Below are positions 1 to 7,501 of a stretch of DNA of 9,734 nt, one piece after another. The stretch comes from Pirellulales bacterium (GTDB lineage Bacteria > Planctomycetota > Planctomycetia > Pirellulales > JAICIG01). Each line of letters begins with the position of its first letter. Within the stretch, counting starts at the first letter, position 1. The DNA lies in assembly GCA_025924495.1 (NCBI GenBank), contig JAICIG010000300.1, positions 1 through 9,734 of the forward strand, in the 5' to 3' direction. A model generated the notes under the pieces. That model worked only from the letters and a program-made list of their open reading frames with translations. It was not told where the DNA came from and ran no database searches. A program made the translations under genes and the position numbers.

Positions 1-1743
1 CGTCGCCACGCGTCCGCCGCGTTCCGTCACCTGCTTGATCAAGGCGGGAGGCAAATCGGCGACGATCTGCAGGCGTTTCTCGTACAGTTCGAGCACCGCT
101 TCTTCGGGCGGCATGAGGTGAAAGGAGATCTCACGAATGATCGGCCTCGCAGGCAGACGGTAAACCGAGTTCGCCACGAAGCGCACTGACTCTGCGTCGC
201 GCTCGGCGAGCCGATAAGGGCCGCTGCCATCAGGCTGTTGTTCGAACGCCTGCCACTCTTGCCTGGCGCCTCCTTGAGGGAAGCGATGCTTGGGCAGGAC
301 GGCAAAGTGCATAAATGACAACGGTTCCCAAAGATCTCGCGCCAGACGGATATTGACCATCAACGGATCGTCGGCGCCGGCCGGTTCCGCTCCCGCAATC
401 ACTTGCGACCAGGCGGGTGAAAAGCCGGGGGCGGTCTCGCGACCGAGAAGCCGAATTGTCCAGGCTACATCCGCCGCAGTGAGCAGGTGCGGCTTCTGCT
501 CGGAGAAATCCGACCACTTCGCGGGCGGTGCGTGCGGCAGCTCGAAAGCCCGTCCTTTGGCCAATGCGCTGGGATACTCGACGGCCAGCTGCGGCTCATA
601 CTCGGCGGCGCCGGCGACAGGACGGACAAGCTGATCGAACAGCAAGGCGCCAGCATGCCTTTCGACCGGGAGCCGCGCGTTGTGCGGCAGCCAGGTGTTC
701 GGCAAGTCGGCGTAAGCGCACTGCAAGGTGGGGTAGTCGCTTTTTAGGCGTCGCCGCAAAGCATCGATTTCCGGCAGCTCCGGCGCCGCCTTCGCTGCAG
801 CCTCAATCAGGTCCAGCGATTGGCGTTGCTGATCGACAGGAAGCGCCTCTGCCTCTTTCAACAACTCGGCGGCATCCTCACGCAAGCGACGAGAGAGCTT
901 TGCCGCGCGCTCGTCAGATCCGATCGGAGAGATGAGGGCGGCAAATTCATCGAGCAAGCGACGAGCCAGCACATAATCCCGTTTGTCGGCCGCACGTTCC
1001 GCGGGCGCCACAAGCAACGCCTCGTAGCGGCTGAGAAGCGCCCCCGGGAGCTCGTCGGCATGGCCGCGCAGGCCGGCGGCAGCTCGATTGCAAAGCTCGC
1101 GGGCCTGGACCTCGTCGCCGCGAGCAATCATCGCGTCGATGCGCCCGAGTCGAACATTCAGCAGCGCCGTTTGTAGCGGCCGCAATACGTGCTTCTCCCA
1201 GTCCGGGCCGCGCCGCCGGTTCTGTTGTTCGGCAGAGTTATGGCCGTCGATAGCGCTGATCAGGAGCCGCTCGGCGATGACAATGCTGTTATCGTTTCCC
1301 GCACGCGAGACGTCGACGGCCGTGGCGGGCTGCACGAGCGATTCGGTTGAGGCGTTCAAGCAATGTGCAGCCTGCCGAAGCAGCCTTAGTTCAAAATAGT
1401 CGATTTGCTTTACCTGGTCGCCCGTCAAGCGGTATACACTGCGGCCGGGGCCTTCAGTAAAGAGTTCGAACTGGTACTCGCCTCCTCGCGGCAGCGGAGG
1501 CACGAGCCAATCTGGATATGGCCTCACCTTGACTGTTTTTGCATCGCCGTCAGCCCTGATGTAGTGAACAACGTCGTAAAACGGCGATCGCTGCGATTCG
1601 GCGGCAACACCCTCTTCGTGCGACGTTCGAGGCTCCTCGCTCCAAACAGCCCCGGCCGCGCTTGCAAGACACACTGCCCATAAATGCACTAGCCCCTGGC
1701 GGAAGTCTGCCCGGAAAGGTGGTTGCCGATTCGAAAGACTCAT
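1..1743 (-). CDS. Secreted family 5 solute-binding-like protein with long N-terminal extension (3' end outside window)
   Basis: The frame starting at ATG 1743 stays open for 581 codons to the window edge, so the C-terminus is missing. Residues 18-35 form a hydrophobic signal-peptide-like stretch after basic residues. No lipobox precedes Cys25, so a secreted or N-terminally anchored protein is more likely than a lipoprotein. Residues 36-335 match nothing I recognise; from about 180 they are rich in Ala, Leu, Arg and Glu and look helical, possibly TPR-like. From about 340 the text follows periplasmic binding proteins of the SBP_bac_5 (OppA/DppA) type: 'LFDQLVRPV' (368-376), 'LTAADVAWTI' (421-430), 'AVLPKHRF' (481-488), 'GSGPYRL' (506-512, usually GTGPY) and a following 'N-x2-Y'. 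Such proteins normally bind peptides or nickel for ABC importers, but no permease or ATPase is visible. The start overlaps the preceding stop as ATGA and has a GGAG 8 nt upstream. Family call fairly sure; ligand unknown. Confidence 0.85.
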   Translation of the reverse strand, partial: MSLSNRQPPFRADFRQGLVHLWAVCLASAAGAVWSEEPRTSHEEGVAAESQRSPFYDVVHYIRADGDAKTVKVRPYPDWLVPPLPRGGEYQFELFTEGPGRSVYRLTGDQVKQIDYFELRLLRQAAHCLNASTESLVQPATAVDVSRAGNDNSIVIAERLLISAIDGHNSAEQQNRRRGPDWEKHVLRPLQTALLNVRLGRIDAMIARGDEVQARELCNRAAAGLRGHADELPGALLSRYEALLVAPAERAADKRDYVLARRLLDEFAALISPIGSDERAAKLSRRLREDAAELLKEAEALPVDQQRQSLDLIEAAAKAAPELPEIDALRRRLKSDYPTLQCAYADLPNTWLPHNARLPVERHAGALLFDQLVRPVAGAAEYEPQLAVEYPSALAKGRAFELPHAPPAKWSDFSEQKPHLLTAADVAWTIRLLGRETAPGFSPAWSQVIAGAEPAGADDPLMVNIRLARDLWEPLSFMHFAVLPKHRFPQGGARQEWQAFEQQPDGSGPYRLAERDAESVRFVANSVYRLPARPIIREISFHLMPPEEAVLELYEKRLQIVADLPPALIKQVTERGGRVAT

Positions 1744-4700
1744 TGCTTTGTCTCCGCAACTTCCGCATCAGCGTCGGGCAACGCTACGATCGCCAACGTG
1801 CCGTCGACCAGCGGCGCCAGCAAAAAGTGGCCGGCCAATACGGCGGCTGCGGCGGCCGGCGCCTGGCCTTCGGCAAGTTTGGTTTGCCAGACCTGTTTAC
1901 CGTCCTCCAGATTCAATCCGCAAATCGTGCCGCTCGCGTCCGCTACGATGAGAACGTTGTCATGGGCGAGCGGTTCGCCGCAGATTACGCCCGGCCGCCG
2001 TCTGCTCGTCCAACTTGGTTCGTCGGCCAAGGTCCCAGCCGCAGAGGTCAAACAGACTAACACATTGTCGTCGATGACCAATAAGATGCGCCCCGATCGA
2101 ACGAAGAGCTCGCTGGTCGGCTTTCCGGCCAACGACCAGCGATGCAACACTCGGGCCGGTTCGCGCGCATCGAGCGCTTCGACGTCGCCCGAGGCGCTGG
2201 CAATGAAGATCTGCTCGTCGTGGATGAGGGGCCTCCCAACTAACCTTGTCTCGGCTGTATAACTCTGCCCGGTCTCAATCCATTGCCCGACTGAATCGCG
2301 CAGGCGGTACTGCAAACGCCGCAGAACTCGGCCGTCGCAAACGAGCACACTGTCATATCCCACAGGCGTGACGCTGATTGCGGCGTTCGGCGGCTGTGCG
2401 CCGATGGATAATACGAAGGGCTGATCGTTCGCTTCGGGAGCGGCCGGTCCGGACGTCAGGCGATGAAGCAGGCCGTCGGAACAAGCCGCAACCAGGGCGC
2501 CCTCCAGCAGGCAGGGAAGGCCGAGTATTTCCGCCGGCGGTTGAAAGACCTGCCAACCCGTCTCCGGTGCGAGAGGCCGGATGGCAACTTCCGCGGAACC
2601 CGCAATTTTGGCCATCAGCCGGGGTCGGCGGTCGTAGGCATCAATCGCGACCGGCTCGCCGGCCATGAGCGGCGGGATCACGCGGTCTTGGGGCTCGATG
2701 AGCGTCGTCTTGCCCTTGGGCCGGTCGTCGAGCTCGAAGACCGCGATTCGCCCGCCGCGGTCTGCCAGGCGGATGCAGTCGTTATCTACCCAAGGGTCGC
2801 AGATTGGATGCAAACCGACCTGGCGGCGCCAAAGCGTAACGCCGGTCTCCGCTTCGCGCGCGGCAAGCTCACAACGGCTCGCGTCGCCGGTCATCGTACA
2901 CAAATAGAGAATCAGACGGCGATCGACTCGGCGCGCTTGGGCATCGTGAAGAGGAACCTCGGCGACGTGCGCCGCAGGGCTCGCGCTGGTCCATGTCGTG
3001 CTGACCTGTTGGCGGAGAATATCGAGCGATAGCCTGTGCAACGCCGATCCGGCTTGCAGCCAAAGCGATTGGTTTTCGGCATAGGCCAGCAAAGTCCGCG
3101 AACCGCTCGCGCCGCGCAAGATCGTGCTTGGCGGCTCGGCCGCGTCTTCGATCAGTCGATAAACGGCTTCTGCCGGATTGTCGAGATTCAGCCCGAACAG
3201 CCCGAGTTCGCCTTGATCGGTAGCAAACATCAAGCGATCGGGAGAGGCCTGCGGGGCGAACCAGCTCCAACCAGACGTCATCTGCTCAACCAGCGGCGGC
3301 GCATCGGGATCGGCGAAGCCCGCTTCCGAAAGCGAAAAGGCCCGAAGCCGCGTCTGATCGAGATCGGAAGCTTCGATCAAGACCAGATACGGTCCGACGG
3401 CAACCGGCTCGGTGCGCAGCGAACCGCTCGCGTGCCGCGAGAATAAGACGGAGGAGCAAGCCGGGATCCTGGCGTTGTCGATGGCCGCTGGATCAATCGC
3501 CAACACGCGATCGAAGTCAGCCGCAAAATAGATGCGCCGGGTGATCGCATCGTAGGCGCCGCCAGCCGTCAGCGGCCAACCGACGTCGTAATAGCCCAGC
3601 CGTTTGCCGAGCACTGGTTCGATCACATGAATTCGTCCGTCGGCGGTTGGCAGCAGCCCGCGCAGAATCGGCTGGCCGCTGCCGGGATTGGCCATGGACA
3701 CGAGAGTCAGCGGCGCCGTGATTGCGGCCGGAGCCGGAAACCGCCAACGTTCGCTGCCTGTCGCTGCATCGAGCGCCAGCACGGCTTGGTCGGCGCTTGA
3801 GCGAACGATCAACACCTCTCCCGCCGTGGTGCTGGGCGGAATGCGCACAGGTAGCCGATCGACGTCCAGGCCCACGCGCCGCGCCCACCGCGGCCGGCCG
3901 AAGCCATCAAAAACGTACAGCACGCCCTGCGCAAGGACCGACACGACGGCAGCGGGATCGTCATTGGCCAACGAGTCCGCGCGGTCGTCGTTCGTTGACG
4001 GCCAAACAACGGTTGCCGTTTGCGACTCGCCAGGGCCGTCGCCCTTTATGGGCGGCTGCTCGATGTCATTCGCCGGTTGATAGCGGACTCGCGCCGCCTC
4101 TGAGCGGTGCGCCGCCGCCTGGGCCTCAAGAACCTGCGGGTCGCCGGCTAACTCAGGCTCGTTATGCAATAGTTCTTCGATGCGGGCGTAAACGCTCGCC
4201 AGATCGCCATTCGGAGAGAAACCGGGCACGCGGTGGAAATGGGCGATGATTTCCGTGCGAGTCAGATTGAGTTTTACGTTGCGGGCCGTGTCGGCGATTC
4301 TTTGTCCCAGTTGCTCCACACGCTCGGGCGCCCATTGCTCATTCATCGCTTCGGCGACCGTGCGCAATAACTCGTGCGCCCGACGGGCATGATCGATGTC
4401 CGCGGTGGCCTTCTTCGCCTGGTTTAAGTCCGCCTGCTCGCTCAGCTGTTTCGCTCGATCGACCAGGCGTTCCACCAGGCGACCGAGCGTCTGGAAAAGA
4501 TCGCCGGCGTAATCGCGATACGCCGGACTGTCGCGGTGCGCACGAAACAGCCTCTCGAGCGCCGTGCCTGCGCCTCCCAAATCTCCCGTCGGCGAGTAAA
4601 CCTCTTCGCCCGCGTCGCACATATCGAGAAAAAACGGCGCCATCGCAGCCTGCCGAGCCTCGGGAAATCGTTTGGCGTACATGACAAACGCCGCTTTGGC

Positions 4701-5330
4701 CCGGCCCCATTTATGATCCTGATAGAGAGCCTGGGTTTTTTCCCATTCCTCCTCAGGACTTCTCATCCACTCTCGAAACTGCACGACGCCGACATAACTG
4801 GCCAGTGCGATCAACGCGGCGCCAACGACGGCTGCCAATCGCACGGCCCAACGCGGCGGACCGCGACGACGTGCAGACTGCCGCCTCGCCCTCGCAACGG
4901 AAATGGATTCCGCCTGAGCAGGATTGCTCTCATCGGACGCGGTTGGCGACTTTGACGACCTCGCAGCGGCAAGCGGAGAGGCCGGTGCAGGCGTCGAGGC
5001 AGGCGGGCCGGCGGGAGCGGCCACTTCAGCGGGCGGGATCTGGATGGGCGGGGCCTCATCGACCGACGCAGGCTCCGCTGCCAGAGCGGTGGCCTTGACG
5101 CGCAAGACGGACATTTCAGTTTCGTCAGACGGGGCTTCCTGCGAATTCGGCCCGCTGACATCAATGGGCCCCGGCTCATGGATCCCCTGCTCGATCTTGA
5201 ACCGTCGCCGACAGAGGTTGTTGATACACTCGAAGTACTTGCCGATCGAATCGGGCCGCAAATGATAGATCTCGCCGCATGCCGGACAGGCGACATCGAT
5301 CAACTGAGGGTTGCCCGGGCGCGACGCCAT
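1740..5330 (-). CDS. Membrane-anchored PQQ-like beta-propeller protein with N-terminal zinc ribbon
   Basis: 1196 residues from ATG 5330, 4 nt after the preceding stop. Residues 11-45 hold a C-x2-C-x16-C-x4-C set (Cys15, 18, 35, 40), like an MJ0042-type zinc ribbon. Residues 50-150 are a Pro/Ala/Ser-rich linker. A basic run (148-160) precedes one membrane helix at about 163-183, which by the positive-inside rule puts the ribbon in the cytoplasm and the rest outside. Residues 190-410 are helical and TPR-like. About 450-1190 is a repeated beta region with PQQ-propeller-style blades, each ending in a docking Trp: 'LDAATGSERW' (Trp529), 'AETGVTLW' (Trp834), 'LDAREPARVLHRW' (Trp1065), 'LEDGKQVW' (Trp1148). 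These blades usually give a scaffold (as in BamB) rather than a quinone enzyme, and I see no catalytic set. Beside ExbB/ExbD genes it could be a functional counterpart of the TolB propeller; that is inference. An in-frame upstream start at 5480 would add 50 Arg-rich residues overlapping exbD and is unlikely. Confidence 0.88.
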   Translation of the reverse strand: MASRPGNPQLIDVACPACGEIYHLRPDSIGKYFECINNLCRRRFKIEQGIHEPGPIDVSGPNSQEAPSDETEMSVLRVKATALAAEPASVDEAPPIQIPPAEVAAPAGPPASTPAPASPLAAARSSKSPTASDESNPAQAESISVARARRQSARRRGPPRWAVRLAAVVGAALIALASYVGVVQFREWMRSPEEEWEKTQALYQDHKWGRAKAAFVMYAKRFPEARQAAMAPFFLDMCDAGEEVYSPTGDLGGAGTALERLFRAHRDSPAYRDYAGDLFQTLGRLVERLVDRAKQLSEQADLNQAKKATADIDHARRAHELLRTVAEAMNEQWAPERVEQLGQRIADTARNVKLNLTRTEIIAHFHRVPGFSPNGDLASVYARIEELLHNEPELAGDPQVLEAQAAAHRSEAARVRYQPANDIEQPPIKGDGPGESQTATVVWPSTNDDRADSLANDDPAAVVSVLAQGVLYVFDGFGRPRWARRVGLDVDRLPVRIPPSTTAGEVLIVRSSADQAVLALDAATGSERWRFPAPAAITAPLTLVSMANPGSGQPILRGLLPTADGRIHVIEPVLGKRLGYYDVGWPLTAGGAYDAITRRIYFAADFDRVLAIDPAAIDNARIPACSSVLFSRHASGSLRTEPVAVGPYLVLIEASDLDQTRLRAFSLSEAGFADPDAPPLVEQMTSGWSWFAPQASPDRLMFATDQGELGLFGLNLDNPAEAVYRLIEDAAEPPSTILRGASGSRTLLAYAENQSLWLQAGSALHRLSLDILRQQVSTTWTSASPAAHVAEVPLHDAQARRVDRRLILYLCTMTGDASRCELAAREAETGVTLWRRQVGLHPICDPWVDNDCIRLADRGGRIAVFELDDRPKGKTTLIEPQDRVIPPLMAGEPVAIDAYDRRPRLMAKIAGSAEVAIRPLAPETGWQVFQPPAEILGLPCLLEGALVAACSDGLLHRLTSGPAAPEANDQPFVLSIGAQPPNAAISVTPVGYDSVLVCDGRVLRRLQYRLRDSVGQWIETGQSYTAETRLVGRPLIHDEQIFIASASGDVEALDAREPARVLHRWSLAGKPTSELFVRSGRILLVIDDNVLVCLTSAAGTLADEPSWTSRRRPGVICGEPLAHDNVLIVADASGTICGLNLEDGKQVWQTKLAEGQAPAAAAAVLAGHFLLAPLVDGTLAIVALPDADAEVAETKQ
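1752..1755 (-). promoter_or_regulatory. Ribosome binding site of the solute-binding-like gene
   Basis: GGAG on the minus strand lies 8 nt before ATG 1743, inside the last codons of the propeller gene. It is the clearest Shine-Dalgarno match in the window. Together with the ATGA stop-start overlap it fixes the start of the downstream gene and suggests translational coupling. Confidence 0.6.
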
Positions 5331-5334
5331 TCGA

Positions 5335-6027
5335 TCATCTTGTGGGTGACAGGCTGTCGGGAAGGTCGAGCGGCGGCTCCTCGGCCGGCGCGGCGGACTT
5401 GCCGTTCGATCGCGAGCCCGGCGCGGAGCCTTTTCGAGAGACAAAGTGAACTTTTTCGATCTCCGCCCCCGCCGCAGCATCGATCACTTTAACCACGGTT
5501 TCATGATCGACCTCGTCATCGACGTCGAGCACGACCTCGGCCGTAGCAGCTTGGCGGCGGCGCGCAGCCTGCGACAGCGATTCGGTTAGACTGTCGATCG
5601 TCGCCGGCACGCCATCGACCGACACGGATCGGTCGCGGGCCACCTTGACGATGATGTTGTCCTGCGCCAATTGCGACATGGTGACTGTCGCCGGCGCTTC
5701 TTCGGCCTGGGCCGCCGATAGCTCCAGCGTCTTTTGCACTACGTAGGTGGCCGCGATCATAAAGAAAATCAACAATTGAAATGTGACGTCGATCATCGGC
5801 GTCATATCCATTTCAGCTTCTTCACGTTCCCCAGCCTTGAACGGAGATGCTGGGGGGAGGTGCTCTTCCAACTCGGGATGCTCGGCGATTTGAATCCAAT
5901 CCGCATCGTTCGGCCCGCGAGCCCAATCGGTCTCGGTCCAGACGCCGTCTTCGAGACCCTGTGCCAGCCGTTCGAAGCGGACCTCGCGTCCTGGACCGGA
6001 ATCGTCTTCAGTGCGAACTCGCCACAT
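5335..6027 (-). CDS. exbD: ExbD/TolR-family protein (second copy) with GYF-like N-terminal domain
   Basis: 230 residues; E. coli ExbD has about 140. Residues 1-57 look like a small GYF_2/DUF4339-type domain ('RFERLAQGLEDGVWTETDW', then 'DADWIQIAEHPEL'), on the cytoplasmic side. Residues 72-92 carry the ExbD signature 'MDMTPMIDVTFQLLIFF', where Asp80 matches the essential membrane Asp25 of E. coli ExbD. About 110-197 is the periplasmic alpha/beta domain ('VVLDVDDEVDHETVVKVIDA'), followed by a Ser/Pro/Lys-rich tail to 230 that the other copy lacks. ExbD/TolR dimers sit inside the ExbB/TolQ pentamer and couple proton flow to work in the envelope. The start is firm because an in-frame TGA lies five codons upstream, but no clear ribosome binding site is seen. 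The stop is 4 nt before the propeller gene, so the two should be translated together. Confidence 0.93.
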   Translation of the reverse strand: MWRVRTEDDSGPGREVRFERLAQGLEDGVWTETDWARGPNDADWIQIAEHPELEEHLPPASPFKAGEREEAEMDMTPMIDVTFQLLIFFMIAATYVVQKTLELSAAQAEEAPATVTMSQLAQDNIIVKVARDRSVSVDGVPATIDSLTESLSQAARRRQAATAEVVLDVDDEVDHETVVKVIDAAAGAEIEKVHFVSRKGSAPGSRSNGKSAAPAEEPPLDLPDSLSPTR

Positions 6028-6489
6028 TGAATGTCGATATCAGGCATCGGGCGCTTGGAAGCTGCTGTCGGACGTTCAACGTCGTTTCAGTCGCCACGCG
6101 CCGTATTCCTAATGTTTCTCCTCTACCCCAATCAACACTTTTCCCAGGTTCGAAATGCTTCCCAATCGCTCGACGAGTTCGCGAAGCCGGACGTATTTGA
6201 CGCTCTTGTGCGCGCTGACAATCACGTCGAGCGGCCTGTCGGCCGCACCAGCATTGATCCGCACTTCATCGACGAGCGAGTCGAGCGATGGAACCATCGC
6301 GTCAGGCTTGACCACGTCGCCGGCATAATAATTGCCATGTTCGTCGATGACAATTGACTGCCGGCCTTCGGCATCCACGCCTCGGCCGTGGGCCGCTTCG
6401 GGCACCAGGGTGGGGGCCGGATTTGCAAGCTGATTCGTCAACATGAAGAAGATCAAGAGTTGAAACGTCACGTCGATCATCGGCGTCAT
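5786..6489 (-). repeat. Diverged tandem exbD repeat (membrane-segment block)
   Basis: The membrane-segment codons of the two exbD genes share a 20-bp identical core at 5786-5805 and 6470-6489, and encode an identical 21-residue stretch. The surrounding DNA and protein have diverged widely. This points to an old duplication held by selection on the channel segment, rather than a recent copy. Confidence 0.6.
6071..6083. repeat. Short palindrome between the two exbD genes
   Basis: GACGTTCAACGTC is a perfect inverted repeat of six bases on each side of one central base, in the 81-nt gap between the two exbD genes. It could be an operator-like site or, as RNA, a small hairpin of four pairs with a 5-nt loop. 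It is short enough to be chance. Confidence 0.3.
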
Positions 6490-6792
6490 GTCCATCTCGG
6501 CCTCGTCCGCGCGGCGCCGCGGTCGCCGGGCGACCCATTGGCTTGCCTGATCGACGTCGATTTCGGCGGCCTCTTCCTCTGCCGACGCACCCTGCACGAC
6601 GCCGCGTGGAAAACTGTCGGCCAACTCCGGTATCTCACGGGCCGTCCGCCACTGGCCAGTTCCCGTGGGACAGACCTCATCGGCGGCGACGATGCGTCCT
6701 TCCATCGCCCATGTGACAAGCTTTTCCAGCGTCACGCGGCGATAGACCCGTCCAAGGGCGACGATTTTCAAGTCGAGCGTAGAGTCCGACAT
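6109..6792 (-). CDS. exbD: ExbD/TolR-family protein (first copy) with GYF-like N-terminal domain
   Basis: 227 residues. Residues 8-57 fit a GYF_2-like domain ('RVTLEKLVTWAMEGRI', 'GTGQWRTAREIPEL'). An acidic linker and a basic patch (89-94, 'RRPRRR') lead into the ExbD membrane segment at 99-120, with 'MTPMIDVTFQLLIFFM' and Asp107 equivalent to the proton-carrying Asp25 of E. coli ExbD. Residues 125-227 form a complete periplasmic domain, ending in the 'LIGVEEKH' type common in ExbD. It should pair with the ExbB upstream and the second ExbD downstream in an ExbB5-ExbD2-type proton-driven motor. It is 61 nt after exbB, separated by a strong hairpin, and 81 nt before the second copy. The two copies share an identical 21-residue block over the membrane segment (E97-M117 here, E70-M90 there) but differ strongly elsewhere. 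No clear ribosome binding site precedes the ATG. Confidence 0.94.
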   Translation of the reverse strand: MSDSTLDLKIVALGRVYRRVTLEKLVTWAMEGRIVAADEVCPTGTGQWRTAREIPELADSFPRGVVQGASAEEEAAEIDVDQASQWVARRPRRRADEAEMDMTPMIDVTFQLLIFFMLTNQLANPAPTLVPEAAHGRGVDAEGRQSIVIDEHGNYYAGDVVKPDAMVPSLDSLVDEVRINAGAADRPLDVIVSAHKSVKYVRLRELVERLGSISNLGKVLIGVEEKH

Positions 6793-6817
6793 CGGCGCTA
6801 AAAGGCAGTCGAATAGC

Positions 6818-6864
6818 AGGCGCCCAAAGTGATCCGTTCCTACGGATCGAGAATCAGGGCGCCT
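6818..6864 (-). promoter_or_regulatory. Two-part RNA hairpin overlapping the exbB stop codon
   Basis: On the minus strand AGGCGCCC (6864-6857) pairs perfectly with GGGCGCCT (6825-6818), and inside it GATCCGT (6848-6842) pairs perfectly with ACGGATC (6837-6831) around an AGGA loop. The internal loop is 8 nt on one side and 5 nt on the other. The exbB TGA (6856-6854) lies in that internal loop. No run of U follows, so it is not a classic intrinsic terminator. It may protect the exbB end of the message or lower expression of the following exbD genes, as befits a 5:2 complex; the pairing is seen, the role is inferred. Confidence 0.6.
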
Positions 6865-7501
6865 TCACCGCCCACTTACCTTCCTTTCCAATTTTGGCCG
6901 TGAGATTCATGGCTGCTTGCGCACCGCGCTGCAACTCGAGTTCGAAACGGCCGACTCGCTCTCGAAACATTGTGTAAGCAAAAATCAGCGGAATAGCTAT
7001 CAGCAAGCCCTCCGCGGTAGTGAACAAAGCCATGCCAATGTCGTTCGATAAGTCGCTCGGGTTAACCTTTGTGGCGCCAGCGATTTTCTCGAAGGCCAAA
7101 ATCATTCCCCACACCGTGCCAAGAAGGCCCAACATGGGCGCGAGCTTAGCGAAGACCAGGATCTGCGGCAGCAGGAAATTCAGGTCGGGAAGGATCTCCA
7201 ACTCGATCAGGTTGGCCAGGGCGCTGCGCGTCGCGACCTTCCCTTCAGGGCCGGTCCGTAGCGCCGTCGTAAACAGCTTGGGCAGGACGCCCGGCTCTTC
7301 GTCGCAAAGGGAAATCGCCCCTTCGACGTGCTCCTCGGCGAGCACAGACTCAAGCCGGCCGAGAAAGGCGGCCAGGTCAGTCTTAGCGTGATAGTTCAGC
7401 CACCAGCGCCAGAAGACAAGCGTCATGCTCGCCAGGCTCAAAGCCACGAAGATGATCGTGAAAAATGGGCCGTTCGCTTCAATGATGTGCGAGATGCTCA
7501 T
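6854..7501 (-). CDS. exbB: ExbB/TolQ/MotA-family proton channel subunit
   Basis: 215 residues, near the usual 210-245 for ExbB/TolQ. Three membrane helices are visible at about 12-35, 108-137 and 154-178, with the cytoplasmic loop between the first two. The second helix carries the family signature 'APMLGLLGTVWGM' (121-133), with Thr129 matching Thr148 of E. coli ExbB. The third reads 'MALFTTAEGLLIAIP', with Thr162 matching Thr181. ExbB forms the inner-membrane pentamer that passes protons with ExbD and drives a TonB- or TolA-type transducer. One oddity: the position of E. coli Glu176 is Met157 here, while a glutamate appears seven residues on (Glu164). The gene follows the TolA-like gene after 211 nt and precedes two exbD genes. 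An AGGAAA lies too far upstream (about 16 nt) to be a normal ribosome binding site. Family call is firm; the TolQ, ExbB or other sub-role is open. Confidence 0.95.
   Translation of the reverse strand: MSISHIIEANGPFFTIIFVALSLASMTLVFWRWWLNYHAKTDLAAFLGRLESVLAEEHVEGAISLCDEEPGVLPKLFTTALRTGPEGKVATRSALANLIELEILPDLNFLLPQILVFAKLAPMLGLLGTVWGMILAFEKIAGATKVNPSDLSNDIGMALFTTAEGLLIAIPLIFAYTMFRERVGRFELELQRGAQAAMNLTAKIGKEGKWAVKAP

Noticed and set aside
290..1399. Several plus-strand frames of 86-135 residues at 290-1399
   Set aside because: They are antisense to the open solute-binding frame, which runs 581 codons without a stop and carries family motifs.
1550..1768. Minus-strand 72-residue frame at the junction of the propeller and solute-binding genes
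   Set aside because: It is in another frame across the end of one real gene and the start of the next; Arg/Cys-rich with no motif.
1723..3032. Plus-strand frames at 1723-2262 and 2463-3032
   Set aside because: Both lie antisense to the propeller gene and have low-complexity Arg/Ser/Ala-rich text.
5331..5480. In-frame upstream start at 5480 for the propeller gene (50 more residues)
   Set aside because: The added residues are Arg/Pro-rich, overlap the end of exbD and look like a shadow frame; ATG 5330, 4 nt after the exbD stop, puts the zinc ribbon near the N-terminus.
6818..6864. Intrinsic terminator after exbB
   Set aside because: The stem is strong but no U-run follows it, and the exbD genes that need to be read lie just downstream.
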